A stretch of 35,614 nucleotides of DNA, taken from assembly GCA_002383375.1 (NCBI GenBank), contig DFYR01000060.1, positions 1-35,614 on the forward strand. The letters run 5' to 3'. Below the pieces are notes generated by a model. The model was not told where the DNA came from and did not search any database. It was given only the letters and a program-made list of their open reading frames with translations. The position numbers and the translations under genes are program-made. This DNA is from Spirochaetaceae bacterium UBA4077 (GTDB lineage: Bacteria; Spirochaetota; Spirochaetia; Treponematales; Rectinemataceae). Shown one piece after another: positions 1 through 7,271 of this stretch (positions are counted from its first letter, which is position 1; the number at the start of each line of letters is the position of its first letter).

Positions 1-768
1 GAATGCCTTGGTAAAGACCTTGTCAGGCAGCTTTTCCACGTTTTGTTCAGCCATGCTGATCTGGCTTTTCTCGCCCTTGTTGATCTCGTCAAGGATCAGG
101 ATCTGGGAAGGCAGAAGCTTATTCTCCAGGGAAACGTACTTTGGGTAGAGTGTGGTGCGCATGAGCCTTCCGTTGACCGAAAAGGCTTCTTCCTTGAGGA
201 GCATGGTTCTGTCCTTGCGGATGTGAAGCTTCAAGAGTTCATAGGGCACTTCGTTGTTCCTGGCCTTTAGCTCGAGGATCCAGACGGGGTATTGACCCAG
301 CTTGCCTTCGGCTATGTTCTGGATGACGTAGTCGTCCTTGAGTGAGGAGGCGGTGAAATCGGAGTTCTTGGCCTCGGAATTCTGAAGGTTTTCCTTTATC
401 GAGGAGTGGGAGAATTTGCGGCTGGTGGGATCGTAAAACCAGACGTTATCGTCTTCGCGCAGATAGCCCTGGCCTTTGTTCACTTCGGGCAGCATGACCA
501 GGATAGTGAACTGATTTCGAGAATCCCGTCTGAATACTCGCACCTGAGATACGTTCTGTTTTTCTCCAGGTTTTTCCGAGACTATGGTGAAGAGAGCGGA
601 GTAATCCTTACCGGGGAAATTACCCAGGTCGTCTAGTTCTTCCAGGATCTTTTCGGCCGCCTGGGTGCTCAAGCCCTGGGCGCCCAGCGGCATGGCGAGG
701 AAGAGAAGGGCGGCGGCGATGCTGAGCATGAAGGCTCGGCGCTTTAAAGGTCGTCTGACTATACTCAT
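1..768 (-). CDS. LolA-like outer-membrane lipoprotein-sorting protein (3' end outside window)
   Basis: The first 256 codons are present; the gene runs off the left edge. The ATG at 768-766 follows the ribosome site AGGAGAAT. The N-terminus has a basic stretch (RRPLKRR), a hydrophobic core (about residues 14-28) and a likely signal-peptidase I site near PLGAQG, so the product should be periplasmic. The middle contains DDNVWFYDP and NSDFTASSLKDDY, which resemble the conserved core of the LolA-like family annotated as outer membrane lipoprotein-sorting protein. It starts 11 bases after an FtsX-type permease gene and is the last visible gene of the ABC operon, so by inference it accepts or chaperones the lipid or lipoprotein that the ABC complex extracts. 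Family assignment is from motif memory, and substrate is unknown. Confidence 0.8.
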   Translation of the reverse strand, partial: MSIVRRPLKRRAFMLSIAAALLFLAMPLGAQGLSTQAAEKILEELDDLGNFPGKDYSALFTIVSEKPGEKQNVSQVRVFRRDSRNQFTILVMLPEVNKGQGYLREDDNVWFYDPTSRKFSHSSIKENLQNSEAKNSDFTASSLKDDYVIQNIAEGKLGQYPVWILELKARNNEVPYELLKLHIRKDRTMLLKEEAFSVNGRLMRTTLYPKYVSLENKLLPSQILILDEINKGEKSQISMAEQNVEKLPDKVFTKAF

Positions 769-779
769 GGATTCTCCTG

Positions 780-2102
780 TCATTTGGCTGTCCTTAAGGC
801 TACGGCGGGTTCCATCTTGGCCGCAGCTTTAGCCGGGAAGTATGCCGCCAGAAGGGTAAGGGCGGCGATCACTACTATGTTGAGAACTGCCCTGAAGGGG
901 GGCACAAAAAACGAAAGATGGCCGTTTTTCATTATCATGAAGGCTGGGGTGTTCATGCCGAAATCGATGAGGGAGAGAAGGCTCATGGCGACGAGGGCGA
1001 GTAGGATGCCCGCTACGGCTCCGCCTAGAGCCAGGAAGAGCGCCTCGTTGAGGAACAGGGACTTGATTTCCTTGCGCTGGACACCCACGGCGCGCATGGT
1101 GCCTATCTCTTTAATGCGTTCGTACATCACCATTCTGAATGTATTGTTGATGCCTATCATCACGATGGCAAAGAGCACTAGAAGGATCACTAGGCTGGCT
1201 CCGTCCAGGGCGACGACGATTTGTTTGGCCTGGGAGACGATATCGTCGATGGTGTATACGGAGTATCTGCTGCCTTCCCAGTTTTCCTTGCGCTGGGCGC
1301 GGATCATGGCCTGGAAGGGGGTGGTGGTGCTGCTTTCTTCTTTGGCCGAGCGTTCGAAGAGCTGGATGCCCATGCCTGCCATGGATGTATAGAGTCTGGT
1401 AGCGAATGCTTCGGATGCCTTGAGATCCTTGAGCATAAAGCCCAAAGCCATGTATTCCCCGCTCCGCAGGCCGATAGCCTCGTTTATGTAGGCGAGGTTA
1501 ACGTATGACATCACAGAGCCAATTATGCCCGAGTCAATGCTGATGGCCGCCAGGGTGAAATCGGCGATGTTATTCTGCCCCGTGAGGGTTTGGAAACTGG
1601 CGGTGATTCTGTCACCCGGCTGGACATTGAGCCGGGATGCGATTTTCTCCGAGAGTATGATCGAATCGGGACCGATGGAATCCCAGGAGCCTTGGCGCAA
1701 AACTACACGCTCGCGAATGAAGAGGTTCGTGGCCAGGTCCAGGCCGGTGAGGGTCTGTTGTATTCTCTTGCCTTCGAAATAGAGGGAAGCCGAGACTTCG
1801 CTGGTCTTGGTGGCAAACTCGTAGCTCAAGCCCGAATCCCTCACGGCTGCGAAAATTATTGAGTCGTCGCGGATCACCGAGAGGCGCTTGCCCGAGGGGG
1901 TTTTTTCAGCCCCCTGGACGAAGACGTGGCCTGCCATGAGATAGGCGAAATTCTCCGATACGTTTTGGATAAAGGCGCCGGCGAATCCGTTAATCAGGGT
2001 TACGATCATGATACCGAAAGCGATAGCCCCTCCCAGGAGGAAACTTCGCTTCTTCTGCCGAGAAAGGTTTCTGAGTGCTATTCGGGGTATTATATACTTC
2101 AT
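780..2102 (-). CDS. ABC transporter permease, FtsX/LolE type (440 aa)
   Basis: The protein has the FtsX/MacB/LolC-E layout. One membrane helix lies near residues 22-46, followed by a large periplasmic domain (about 47-290) and three C-terminal helices (about 300-325, 350-378, 405-425). The cytoplasmic loop after the second helix reads ERIKEIGTMRAVGV, the classic FtsX-permease coupling motif. The ATG at 2102 has the ribosome site TAGGAG. It lies 10 bases downstream of a second, larger permease, so the pair probably forms a heterodimer like LolC/LolE. Such permeases use ATP on the cytoplasmic side to drive movement in the periplasmic domain (mechanotransmission) rather than moving substrate through the membrane. 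The cargo is probably a lipoprotein or envelope lipid, judging from the downstream LolA-like gene. Confidence 0.88.
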   Translation of the reverse strand: MKYIIPRIALRNLSRQKKRSFLLGGAIAFGIMIVTLINGFAGAFIQNVSENFAYLMAGHVFVQGAEKTPSGKRLSVIRDDSIIFAAVRDSGLSYEFATKTSEVSASLYFEGKRIQQTLTGLDLATNLFIRERVVLRQGSWDSIGPDSIILSEKIASRLNVQPGDRITASFQTLTGQNNIADFTLAAISIDSGIIGSVMSYVNLAYINEAIGLRSGEYMALGFMLKDLKASEAFATRLYTSMAGMGIQLFERSAKEESSTTTPFQAMIRAQRKENWEGSRYSVYTIDDIVSQAKQIVVALDGASLVILLVLFAIVMIGINNTFRMVMYERIKEIGTMRAVGVQRKEIKSLFLNEALFLALGGAVAGILLALVAMSLLSLIDFGMNTPAFMIMKNGHLSFFVPPFRAVLNIVVIAALTLLAAYFPAKAAAKMEPAVALRTAK

Positions 2103-2112
2103 CGCTTCGCTC

Positions 2113-3645
2113 CTATTCCTGCTGCATGGCCCTGACGGGTTGGATTCTCAGGGCTACCGATACGGGGTACAGGTGGGCTAGGTAGCCTACCAGCAGCATG
2201 GCTACGAGGGCGCTTATAAAATTGACGGGGGTCACGAAGGGCGAGAGGTAGGTGCCCCCGAAAAGGACTTCCAGGAAGGGGTTGCCAGCTTTTATGCGCA
2301 GGGCTTTTAGGATCAGGGTTACAATAGTGCCCAGGCTAGCGCCCAGGAGCGAGAACGTGCCAGCGAGCACTAGAGCTTCGGCGGCGAAAAGCCTGCGTAT
2401 GAAGCCCCGTCCTGCGCCTATGGCTCGCATGGTGCCAATCTCGCCGGTCCGCTCGATCACCGATATGACAAAGGTGTTCATGATTATGATGATGGCCACG
2501 ATGGAGAGAATGACGATGGCGATGGTGAATACGATGCGGATGACGTCCACCGATTGTCCGTAGGGGCCTGCGGCGGCTAACCAGTCACCTGCCTTCACGG
2601 CGATTCCCTGCTCAGTGAAGCTTTTATTAAGGCTGGCTATGAGGGGCGCTGCGGAGGAATCGTTGACGGTGCGGGCTACGATAAATTGCCAGGCGCCGGT
2701 ATCGGCGGTATTGGCCAATTCCCGGGCTTCGGTATCGGCCAGCTGGGTCTGAAGGGCTTCCTCATCGAAGCCGCCCGCTGCAGGAGCATCATCGAAAAGA
2801 TCCTCGCCGAAGAGAGCGTCGAAGTCATCGGTCTGAAGCATTGCGGTCTGAGATTCCTCAAGCTCGATGTCTTCGTTAGCTCCAACGGTCAAGCCTGTCA
2901 TCACCCTGAGTGTATCGATGTCGATGAAGGACATCTGCTCGGGGGTGGTCGTGTCGCCTTTTTGTTTATAGGTGCCTACAATGGGGATTTCCCGCAGCTT
3001 CATGCCGCCGGATGAAAATCCCTGGACGACTAAGTTGTCGCCTATCTTAATCTCGCGCTTCATCCACTCCGAGAGCTTGGATAATTGGGATTCGTTGATA
3101 ACCAGGCCAGTCTGTCCGGTTTTGAGCGCCTCGCCGGAGGTGATTTCGGTGGAATCGAAGACGGTCCAGTAATCTCGCGGGTCTATGCCAAAGAAGAACA
3201 GAAAGCGGGCCATGGTTGTTTCGTTGGACATGTCTTCGTCTATTTCGTCTTCGAAACTGGTATCGGTGGTAGGCGCACCCGATCCGTCGTCCTTCATTAC
3301 TATGCCAAAGCCGGTGGCCAGGCTGGTTACGCTTTTAACCTGGGGCGATGCCTTTACCTGGGCAAGGACGGATTCAAACTCGGGGATAGTGGGCGTTGTA
3401 GCCAGGCCGCCGACGGAACTTACTCCGAAGAGGGAGACGTCGCCTTCTTCCGATATGCCGGAAATGAAGATATTGCCGGTGTAATTTTCGGTAAATGAGT
3501 TTCGTATGCCCTGGCGGGAAGCATCGATAAAACCGTTACCCACCACCAGGATCATGGAACCTATTGCCAAGAGTATGCCTATTATAAGGCTCTTTGAGCG
3601 GTGCTCGAAGAGATTGCGGAATGCTATGCGCAGAATTGCCGACAT
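2113..3645 (-). CDS. ABC transporter permease, FtsX/LolC type with acidic periplasmic insert (510 aa)
   Basis: This second FtsX-type permease has an N-terminal helix near residues 19-40, a long periplasmic domain to about residue 365, and three C-terminal helices. The coupling motif ERTGEIGTMRAIGAG follows the second helix. It is about 70 residues longer than its partner, and the extra length includes two strongly acidic segments, FEDEIDEDMSNE and DDFDALFGEDLFDD. They look like surface-exposed insertions in the periplasmic domain. The ATG at 3645 has GGGAG upstream and sits only 3 bases after the ATPase stop, so the two are translated from one message. The paired, unequal permeases argue for a LolCE-like heterodimer rather than a MacB homodimer, in which ATPase and permease are fused. 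Confidence 0.88.
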   Translation of the reverse strand: MSAILRIAFRNLFEHRSKSLIIGILLAIGSMILVVGNGFIDASRQGIRNSFTENYTGNIFISGISEEGDVSLFGVSSVGGLATTPTIPEFESVLAQVKASPQVKSVTSLATGFGIVMKDDGSGAPTTDTSFEDEIDEDMSNETTMARFLFFFGIDPRDYWTVFDSTEITSGEALKTGQTGLVINESQLSKLSEWMKREIKIGDNLVVQGFSSGGMKLREIPIVGTYKQKGDTTTPEQMSFIDIDTLRVMTGLTVGANEDIELEESQTAMLQTDDFDALFGEDLFDDAPAAGGFDEEALQTQLADTEARELANTADTGAWQFIVARTVNDSSAAPLIASLNKSFTEQGIAVKAGDWLAAAGPYGQSVDVIRIVFTIAIVILSIVAIIIIMNTFVISVIERTGEIGTMRAIGAGRGFIRRLFAAEALVLAGTFSLLGASLGTIVTLILKALRIKAGNPFLEVLFGGTYLSPFVTPVNFISALVAMLLVGYLAHLYPVSVALRIQPVRAMQQE

Positions 3646-3648
3646 GAC

Positions 3649-4371
3649 TTACTCCCGGACCTGTCCGGGGCTGCCTGCTCCGTTGAGTCTTCTGTTCTCC
3701 ACGATAAGTCCGTCCTTGAGCCTGATGATGTGATCGGCCACATCTACGATCTTGGCGTCGTGGGTGGAGAATATGAAGGTGGTGTTGAGATCTCGATTTA
3801 TTCTCTTCATAAGCTCGATAATCTGCTCGCCGGTGCTGGAATCCAGGTTGGCGGTGGGCTCGTCGGCCAGGACTATGCCCGGCTTGGTGACCAGAGCCCT
3901 GGCGATGGCCACTCGTTGACGCTGACCGCCGGAAAGTTCGTTGGGTTTGTGGGTTCGCCAGTCGCCTAATCCTACCTCGTCGATGAGCCAGTCGATCCAT
4001 TCCTTCTTTTCTGCCGCGCCCACCCTGGTCTTGCCCAGAAGGAGGGGAAATTCGATGTTTTCCCATACGTTGAGCACGGGAATGAGGTTAAAGCTCTGGA
4101 AGATAAAGCCCAGAACTTCGTGGCGAAGCCTGGTGAGTTCCTTGTCTGACAACCCTGAGGTGGGCTTGCCTTCAATGAACACCTCCCCGGCGCTGGGTTT
4201 GTCGATGAGGCCGATCATATTGAGGATGGTGGACTTGCCCGAGCCGGAAGGGCCGGCAATGGAGATAAAGTCGCCTTTTTCGATTGAAAAGTTGACGCCC
4301 TTTACAGCATGAACTTCGACTTTGCCCAGGGGGTAGGTTTTTTTTACATCCCGCACTTCTATGATGGACAT
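3649..4371 (-). CDS. ABC transporter ATP-binding protein, LolD/MacB type (240 aa)
   Basis: This is a complete nucleotide-binding subunit. It shows Walker A GPSGSGKST (about residues 40-48), Q-loop FQSFNL, signature LSGGQRQRVAIARAL, Walker B VLADEPTANLD and switch histidine STHD. The wording of these motifs and the 240-residue length match the LolD/MacB/FtsE group that powers FtsX-type permeases. The start ATG at 4371 follows AAGGAGAAACC. It is the first gene of a four-gene minus-strand operon (ATPase, two permeases, LolA-like protein). A weak promoter candidate lies about 110 bases upstream. It energises release of a membrane-anchored substrate from the inner membrane, presumably towards the LolA-like protein. 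The LolD label is an inference from context, so I leave the symbol blank. Confidence 0.92.
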   Translation of the reverse strand: MSIIEVRDVKKTYPLGKVEVHAVKGVNFSIEKGDFISIAGPSGSGKSTILNMIGLIDKPSAGEVFIEGKPTSGLSDKELTRLRHEVLGFIFQSFNLIPVLNVWENIEFPLLLGKTRVGAAEKKEWIDWLIDEVGLGDWRTHKPNELSGGQRQRVAIARALVTKPGIVLADEPTANLDSSTGEQIIELMKRINRDLNTTFIFSTHDAKIVDVADHIIRLKDGLIVENRRLNGAGSPGQVRE

Positions 4372-4481
4372 GGTTTCTCCTTAAGCCTAGTTCCCTTCGG
4401 CATTCTATTAGGGCCTTGTACAAGCGCCCGGTTTGGTTTATGCGGCCATCGGCTTTTCTGAGGGACTGCGTTGGGTTTAAA

Positions 4482-4509
4482 AGTATCTATAACTCGGCCT
4501 TTTGAGCAA
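4482..4509 (-). promoter_or_regulatory. Candidate promoter of the ABC/Lol-like operon
   Basis: On the minus strand, TTGCTC (4509-4504) and GATACT (4487-4482) are separated by 16 bases. That is three of six and four of six matches to the sigma-70 consensus. It would give a leader of roughly 105 bases before the ATPase start. It is weak on sequence alone and supported mainly by position. Confidence 0.3.
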
Positions 4510-4528
4510 CCGAATTGGAGGAAAATGT

Positions 4529-4559
4529 AAAAAAAACCAAAGGCCAGGATGGGCTGTGG
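4529..4559 (-). terminator. Probable rho-independent terminator after the aminotransferase gene
   Basis: Read on the minus strand, an imperfect hairpin (arms starting CCACAGCC and ending GGCCTTTGG, loop CATCCT) is followed at once by eight Ts (4536-4529). It lies 63 bases past the aminotransferase stop and just before the promoter candidate of the ABC operon, where a terminator is expected. The stem has a bulge and a mismatch, so strength is uncertain. Confidence 0.55.
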
Positions 4560-4621
4560 ATTACGCCGGGGACCAAGGCAAGGCCTGGGAACGCCCCACT
4601 ACACAGCCGCTCTTGCCAGGT

Positions 4622-5851
4622 CTACACCAGGGCTTCCTTGATCACCGATGCCAGGCGCTTGATCCCTTCCTCGATCTGCTCCAGGGATGAGTAGGAAAAA
4701 TTAATCCTCATGGAGTTGTGTTCTGGATCGTCGAAGTAGAAGGCAGAGCCGGATACGTAGGCTACCTTCTTCTCGATAGCCTTGTACAGAAGCTCGTCAG
4801 CGTTGATGGAGTTGGGGAGGGAGAGCCAGAGAAAGAGTCCGCCCTCGGGTTTTGTCCAGCTTAGGTCGTCCCGGGCGGGCATGTAGCGATCCAGCTGCTC
4901 AAGCATATAGCCCCGTTTTTTCTGATAGAGGGCTCGAGTTCTGCCCACCACCTCTTCTAGCTTGCCTGCTGCCATGTATTCGGCCAGCCAGAGTTGTGTG
5001 AATGGGCTGGTGCAGAGGTCCATGGACTGCTTGGCGGTGACGAACTTGTCGATGATGTCGGCTCTGGCCAGCATCCAGCCTATACGGGTTCCGGGGGCGA
5101 GAATTTTGGAGAATGTTTTGAGGTTGATTACGTTGCCCTGGGCTGCGCCTTCGCAATCCAGCTGATAGATGGAGGGCACAGATTCGCCAATAAAGCGGAT
5201 TTCCCGGTAGGGCGAGTCTTCCACGAGGATAAGGCCTTCCCTGTAAGAGAATTCCAGCAGGGCTCTGCGCTTTTCAAGGCTCCAGCAGATGCCCGTGGGA
5301 TTCTGGAAGTCAGGGATTACGTAAATGTACTTTATTTTCGCGCCCTGTGCCTTGGCGGCTGTGTAGCGGCGCTCCAGTTCGGCCATGTCAAAGCCGTCTT
5401 TCTCAGGACTAAAAGGAATGCCCAGGATCTTCCCCCTATAGGCTTGGATCGCCTGGATCGCGCCGAGATAGGTGGGTCTGCCGGCTATTACCCAGTCGCC
5501 TGGATCGAGAAAGAGTTTTGGAAGCATGTCCAGGGATTGCTGGCTGGCGGAGGTCACCAGGAGGTTTTCAGGCTTGGCTATGACCCCATGACTGGCTTCG
5601 TAGCGCAGGAGTACTTCTCGCAGGGCCATGTCACCTTCTGTCGTACCGTACTGGAGCGCCCTGGCGGCATGCTTGGCGAAAACGCGCTCCGAGGCTGCGC
5701 GCAACTCCTCAACCGGAAAGGTTTCGGGGGCGGGCAGGCCGCCGCCGAAGGAAATGATATCCGGTTGCTGGGTGAGCTTAAGAATTTCCCGAATTTGGGA
5801 TTTCTTCATGTTTTCGGTGTTCATCGAATATTTGGGGGTGATCGTTGCCAT
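4622..5851 (-). CDS. PLP-dependent aminotransferase, fold type I (2-aminoadipate/aromatic-like, 409 aa)
   Basis: This is a complete class I/II aminotransferase. SFGGGLPAPETFP near residues 34-46 is typical of the LysN/MocR-like subgroup. QNPTG (183-187) and EDSPY (211-215) hold PLP-ring contacts, TFSKILAPGTRIGW carries the Schiff-base lysine K249, and the C-terminal MRINFS supplies the carboxylate-binding arginine. It swaps an amino group between an amino acid and a 2-oxo acid; the exact substrate cannot be read from sequence. Aromatic, branched-chain and 2-aminoadipate substrates are all plausible in this group, and no DNA-binding domain is present, so it is not a MocR regulator. The ATG at 5851 follows CTGGAGG. 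It is monocistronic and divergent from ychF. The aromatic pathway genes 16 kb away lack a final transaminase, so it could supply one, but that is speculation. Confidence 0.9.
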   Translation of the reverse strand: MATITPKYSMNTENMKKSQIREILKLTQQPDIISFGGGLPAPETFPVEELRAASERVFAKHAARALQYGTTEGDMALREVLLRYEASHGVIAKPENLLVTSASQQSLDMLPKLFLDPGDWVIAGRPTYLGAIQAIQAYRGKILGIPFSPEKDGFDMAELERRYTAAKAQGAKIKYIYVIPDFQNPTGICWSLEKRRALLEFSYREGLILVEDSPYREIRFIGESVPSIYQLDCEGAAQGNVINLKTFSKILAPGTRIGWMLARADIIDKFVTAKQSMDLCTSPFTQLWLAEYMAAGKLEEVVGRTRALYQKKRGYMLEQLDRYMPARDDLSWTKPEGGLFLWLSLPNSINADELLYKAIEKKVAYVSGSAFYFDDPEHNSMRINFSYSSLEQIEEGIKRLASVIKEALV

Positions 5852-5898
5852 TGCTGCCTCCAGGGTACCGCTGTCGATTTATTGGAAAATGTATATTT

Positions 5899-5927
5899 AT
5901 ACTACTTAGGCCGAGAGTTGGCGTAAA
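5899..5927 (-). promoter_or_regulatory. Candidate promoter of the aminotransferase gene
   Basis: Minus-strand TTTACG (5927-5922), a 17-base spacer and TAGTAT (5904-5899) match the consensus at four of six positions each. The implied start gives a leader of about 40 bases before the ATG at 5851. Nearby, 5937-5950 holds a small imperfect dyad (CTTCACCGGCGAAG) in the divergent region; its role is unknown. Confidence 0.4.
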
Positions 5928-5996
5928 GTGGGCGGCCTTCACCGGCGAAGTGAGCTGCTCTTAACGATAAAGCAGGAACTGTCCCGCCGCGCCGCA

Positions 5997-6025
5997 TTGC
6001 GTATTTCCATCGCTTTGGGGATAAT
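5997..6025 (+). promoter_or_regulatory. Candidate promoter of ychF
   Basis: TTGCGT (5997-6002), a 17-base spacer and GATAAT (6020-6025) form a good sigma-70-like pair with five of six matches in the -10. The implied leader to the ATG at 6104 is about 70 bases. Confidence 0.5.
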
Positions 6026-6103
6026 GGAAGTTGGATTCAGAATACCGACGGGTGTTCGAGAACGATCATTCAGAGAATAAAATCGGCGCAAAAGGATATA
6101 TCA

Positions 6104-7204
6104 ATGGCTTTGAACTGTGGCATTGTCGGCCTGCCCACGGTGGGCAAGACCACTATTTTTACCGCCCTCACAAGGGTTAAGGCGGAGGTCTCCAACTATT
6201 CCTCGGCCAAGAACCCCAATCTGGGCATCATAGCCGTGCCCGATGCGCGGCTGGACAAGCTCACTGAAATGTTTAAGCCCAAGCGCAGAGTTCCAGCCAC
6301 GATACAGTTTACCGACATAGCGGGCCTCGCTTCGGCGGCTTCCAAAAAAGAGGGGGCCACCAACCAGCTGCTTTCCCATATCCGCGACTCGGCGGTGCTC
6401 ATTCACGTGCTGCGCTGCTTCGACGATCCCGATGTTCCCCATGTGTCCAACAGAATCAGCCCCGTGGACGATCTGGAGATGCTCCATCTGGAACTGGCCC
6501 TAGCGGATCTGGAGACGGTGGACAAGAGGGCTGAAAAGCTGGCCAAGGAGCTGAAGGACCCTCAAAGGAAAAAGGAAGCTGAGCAGGAGCTGGCAGCCTA
6601 CGCCAAGATCAGGCCAGCCCTCCAGGAGGGCAGACCAGCCCGATCCGTCCAGCTGGAAAAAGATGAGGCCGAGGCGGTAAAGCGTTCTTTTCTCATCACC
6701 ATGAAACGGGAAATCTATGTCTGCAACACGGATGAAGCGGGGGTTTCTAAGGGCAACGCCTATATCGAAGCCGTGAAAGCCAGGGCAGTAGAGGAAGGCA
6801 CCGAGGCGGTGGTGATCTGCGGCAAGTTCGAAGCCGAACTGGGCGATCTTGAGACCGAAGAAGAAAAGCAGGAATTCCTAGCCGAGCTGGGCTTGAAGGA
6901 ATCGGGGCTTTCCAACCTGATAAATGCCGCATACAGGCTTTTGGGCTTGCGCACCTTCTTCACCGCCGGCGAGGACGAATGCCGGGCTTGGACGATCAGG
7001 ATAGGGGACAAGGCGCCCCAGGCAGCTGGCGTCATTCACACCGATTTCGAGCGGGGTTTTATCAAGGCCGAGGTCTACCATTTCGAGGATCTGGCGGCTT
7101 TGGGCTCTGAGCACGCGGTGAGGGTGGCAGGCAAGCTGAGGCAGGAAGGGAAGGACTATGTGGTGCAGGACGGGGATGTGATTTTCTTCAAGTTCAACGT
7201 CTAA
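6104..7204 (+). CDS. ychF: Ribosome-binding ATPase YchF (Obg-family, 366 aa)
   Basis: YchF is an Obg-family P-loop protein that prefers ATP to GTP and associates with ribosomes; in some bacteria it has been linked to oxidative stress. The G1 loop reads GLPTVGKTT (residues 8-16), where most family members have NVGKS. The switch/G3 region is FTDIAGLASAASKKEGATNQ, and the G4 position reads CNTDEAG. This is the NxxE form that explains loss of guanine specificity. A coiled-coil stretch rich in E and K (about 130-170) separates the two halves of the G domain, and a TGS domain closes the protein (about 285-366). Length is standard for the family. The start has AAAGGAT seven bases upstream. It is followed after 67 bases by uvrA, which appears to have its own promoter. 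Confidence 0.95.
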   Translation: MALNCGIVGLPTVGKTTIFTALTRVKAEVSNYSSAKNPNLGIIAVPDARLDKLTEMFKPKRRVPATIQFTDIAGLASAASKKEGATNQLLSHIRDSAVLIHVLRCFDDPDVPHVSNRISPVDDLEMLHLELALADLETVDKRAEKLAKELKDPQRKKEAEQELAAYAKIRPALQEGRPARSVQLEKDEAEAVKRSFLITMKREIYVCNTDEAGVSKGNAYIEAVKARAVEEGTEAVVICGKFEAELGDLETEEEKQEFLAELGLKESGLSNLINAAYRLLGLRTFFTAGEDECRAWTIRIGDKAPQAAGVIHTDFERGFIKAEVYHFEDLAALGSEHAVRVAGKLRQEGKDYVVQDGDVIFFKFNV

Positions 7205-7232
7205 TTTTACCTATACAAATGTATGGCAGCTC

Positions 7233-7261
7233 TTGCCACCCGAAGCCTAACTGCGTATCCT
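7233..7261 (+). promoter_or_regulatory. Candidate promoter of uvrA
   Basis: TTGCCA (7233-7238), a 17-base spacer and TATCCT (7256-7261) lie directly before uvrA. The -10 ends only 10 bases before the ATG at 7272, so the message would have almost no leader. No purine-rich ribosome site is visible. I see no clear LexA-type operator. Confidence 0.5.
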
Positions 7262-7271
7262 TATCACGCAT

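Noticed and set aside
4994..5926. 310-codon plus-strand frame opposite the aminotransferase
   Set aside because: The minus-strand frame has all PLP-enzyme motifs; this is its shadow.
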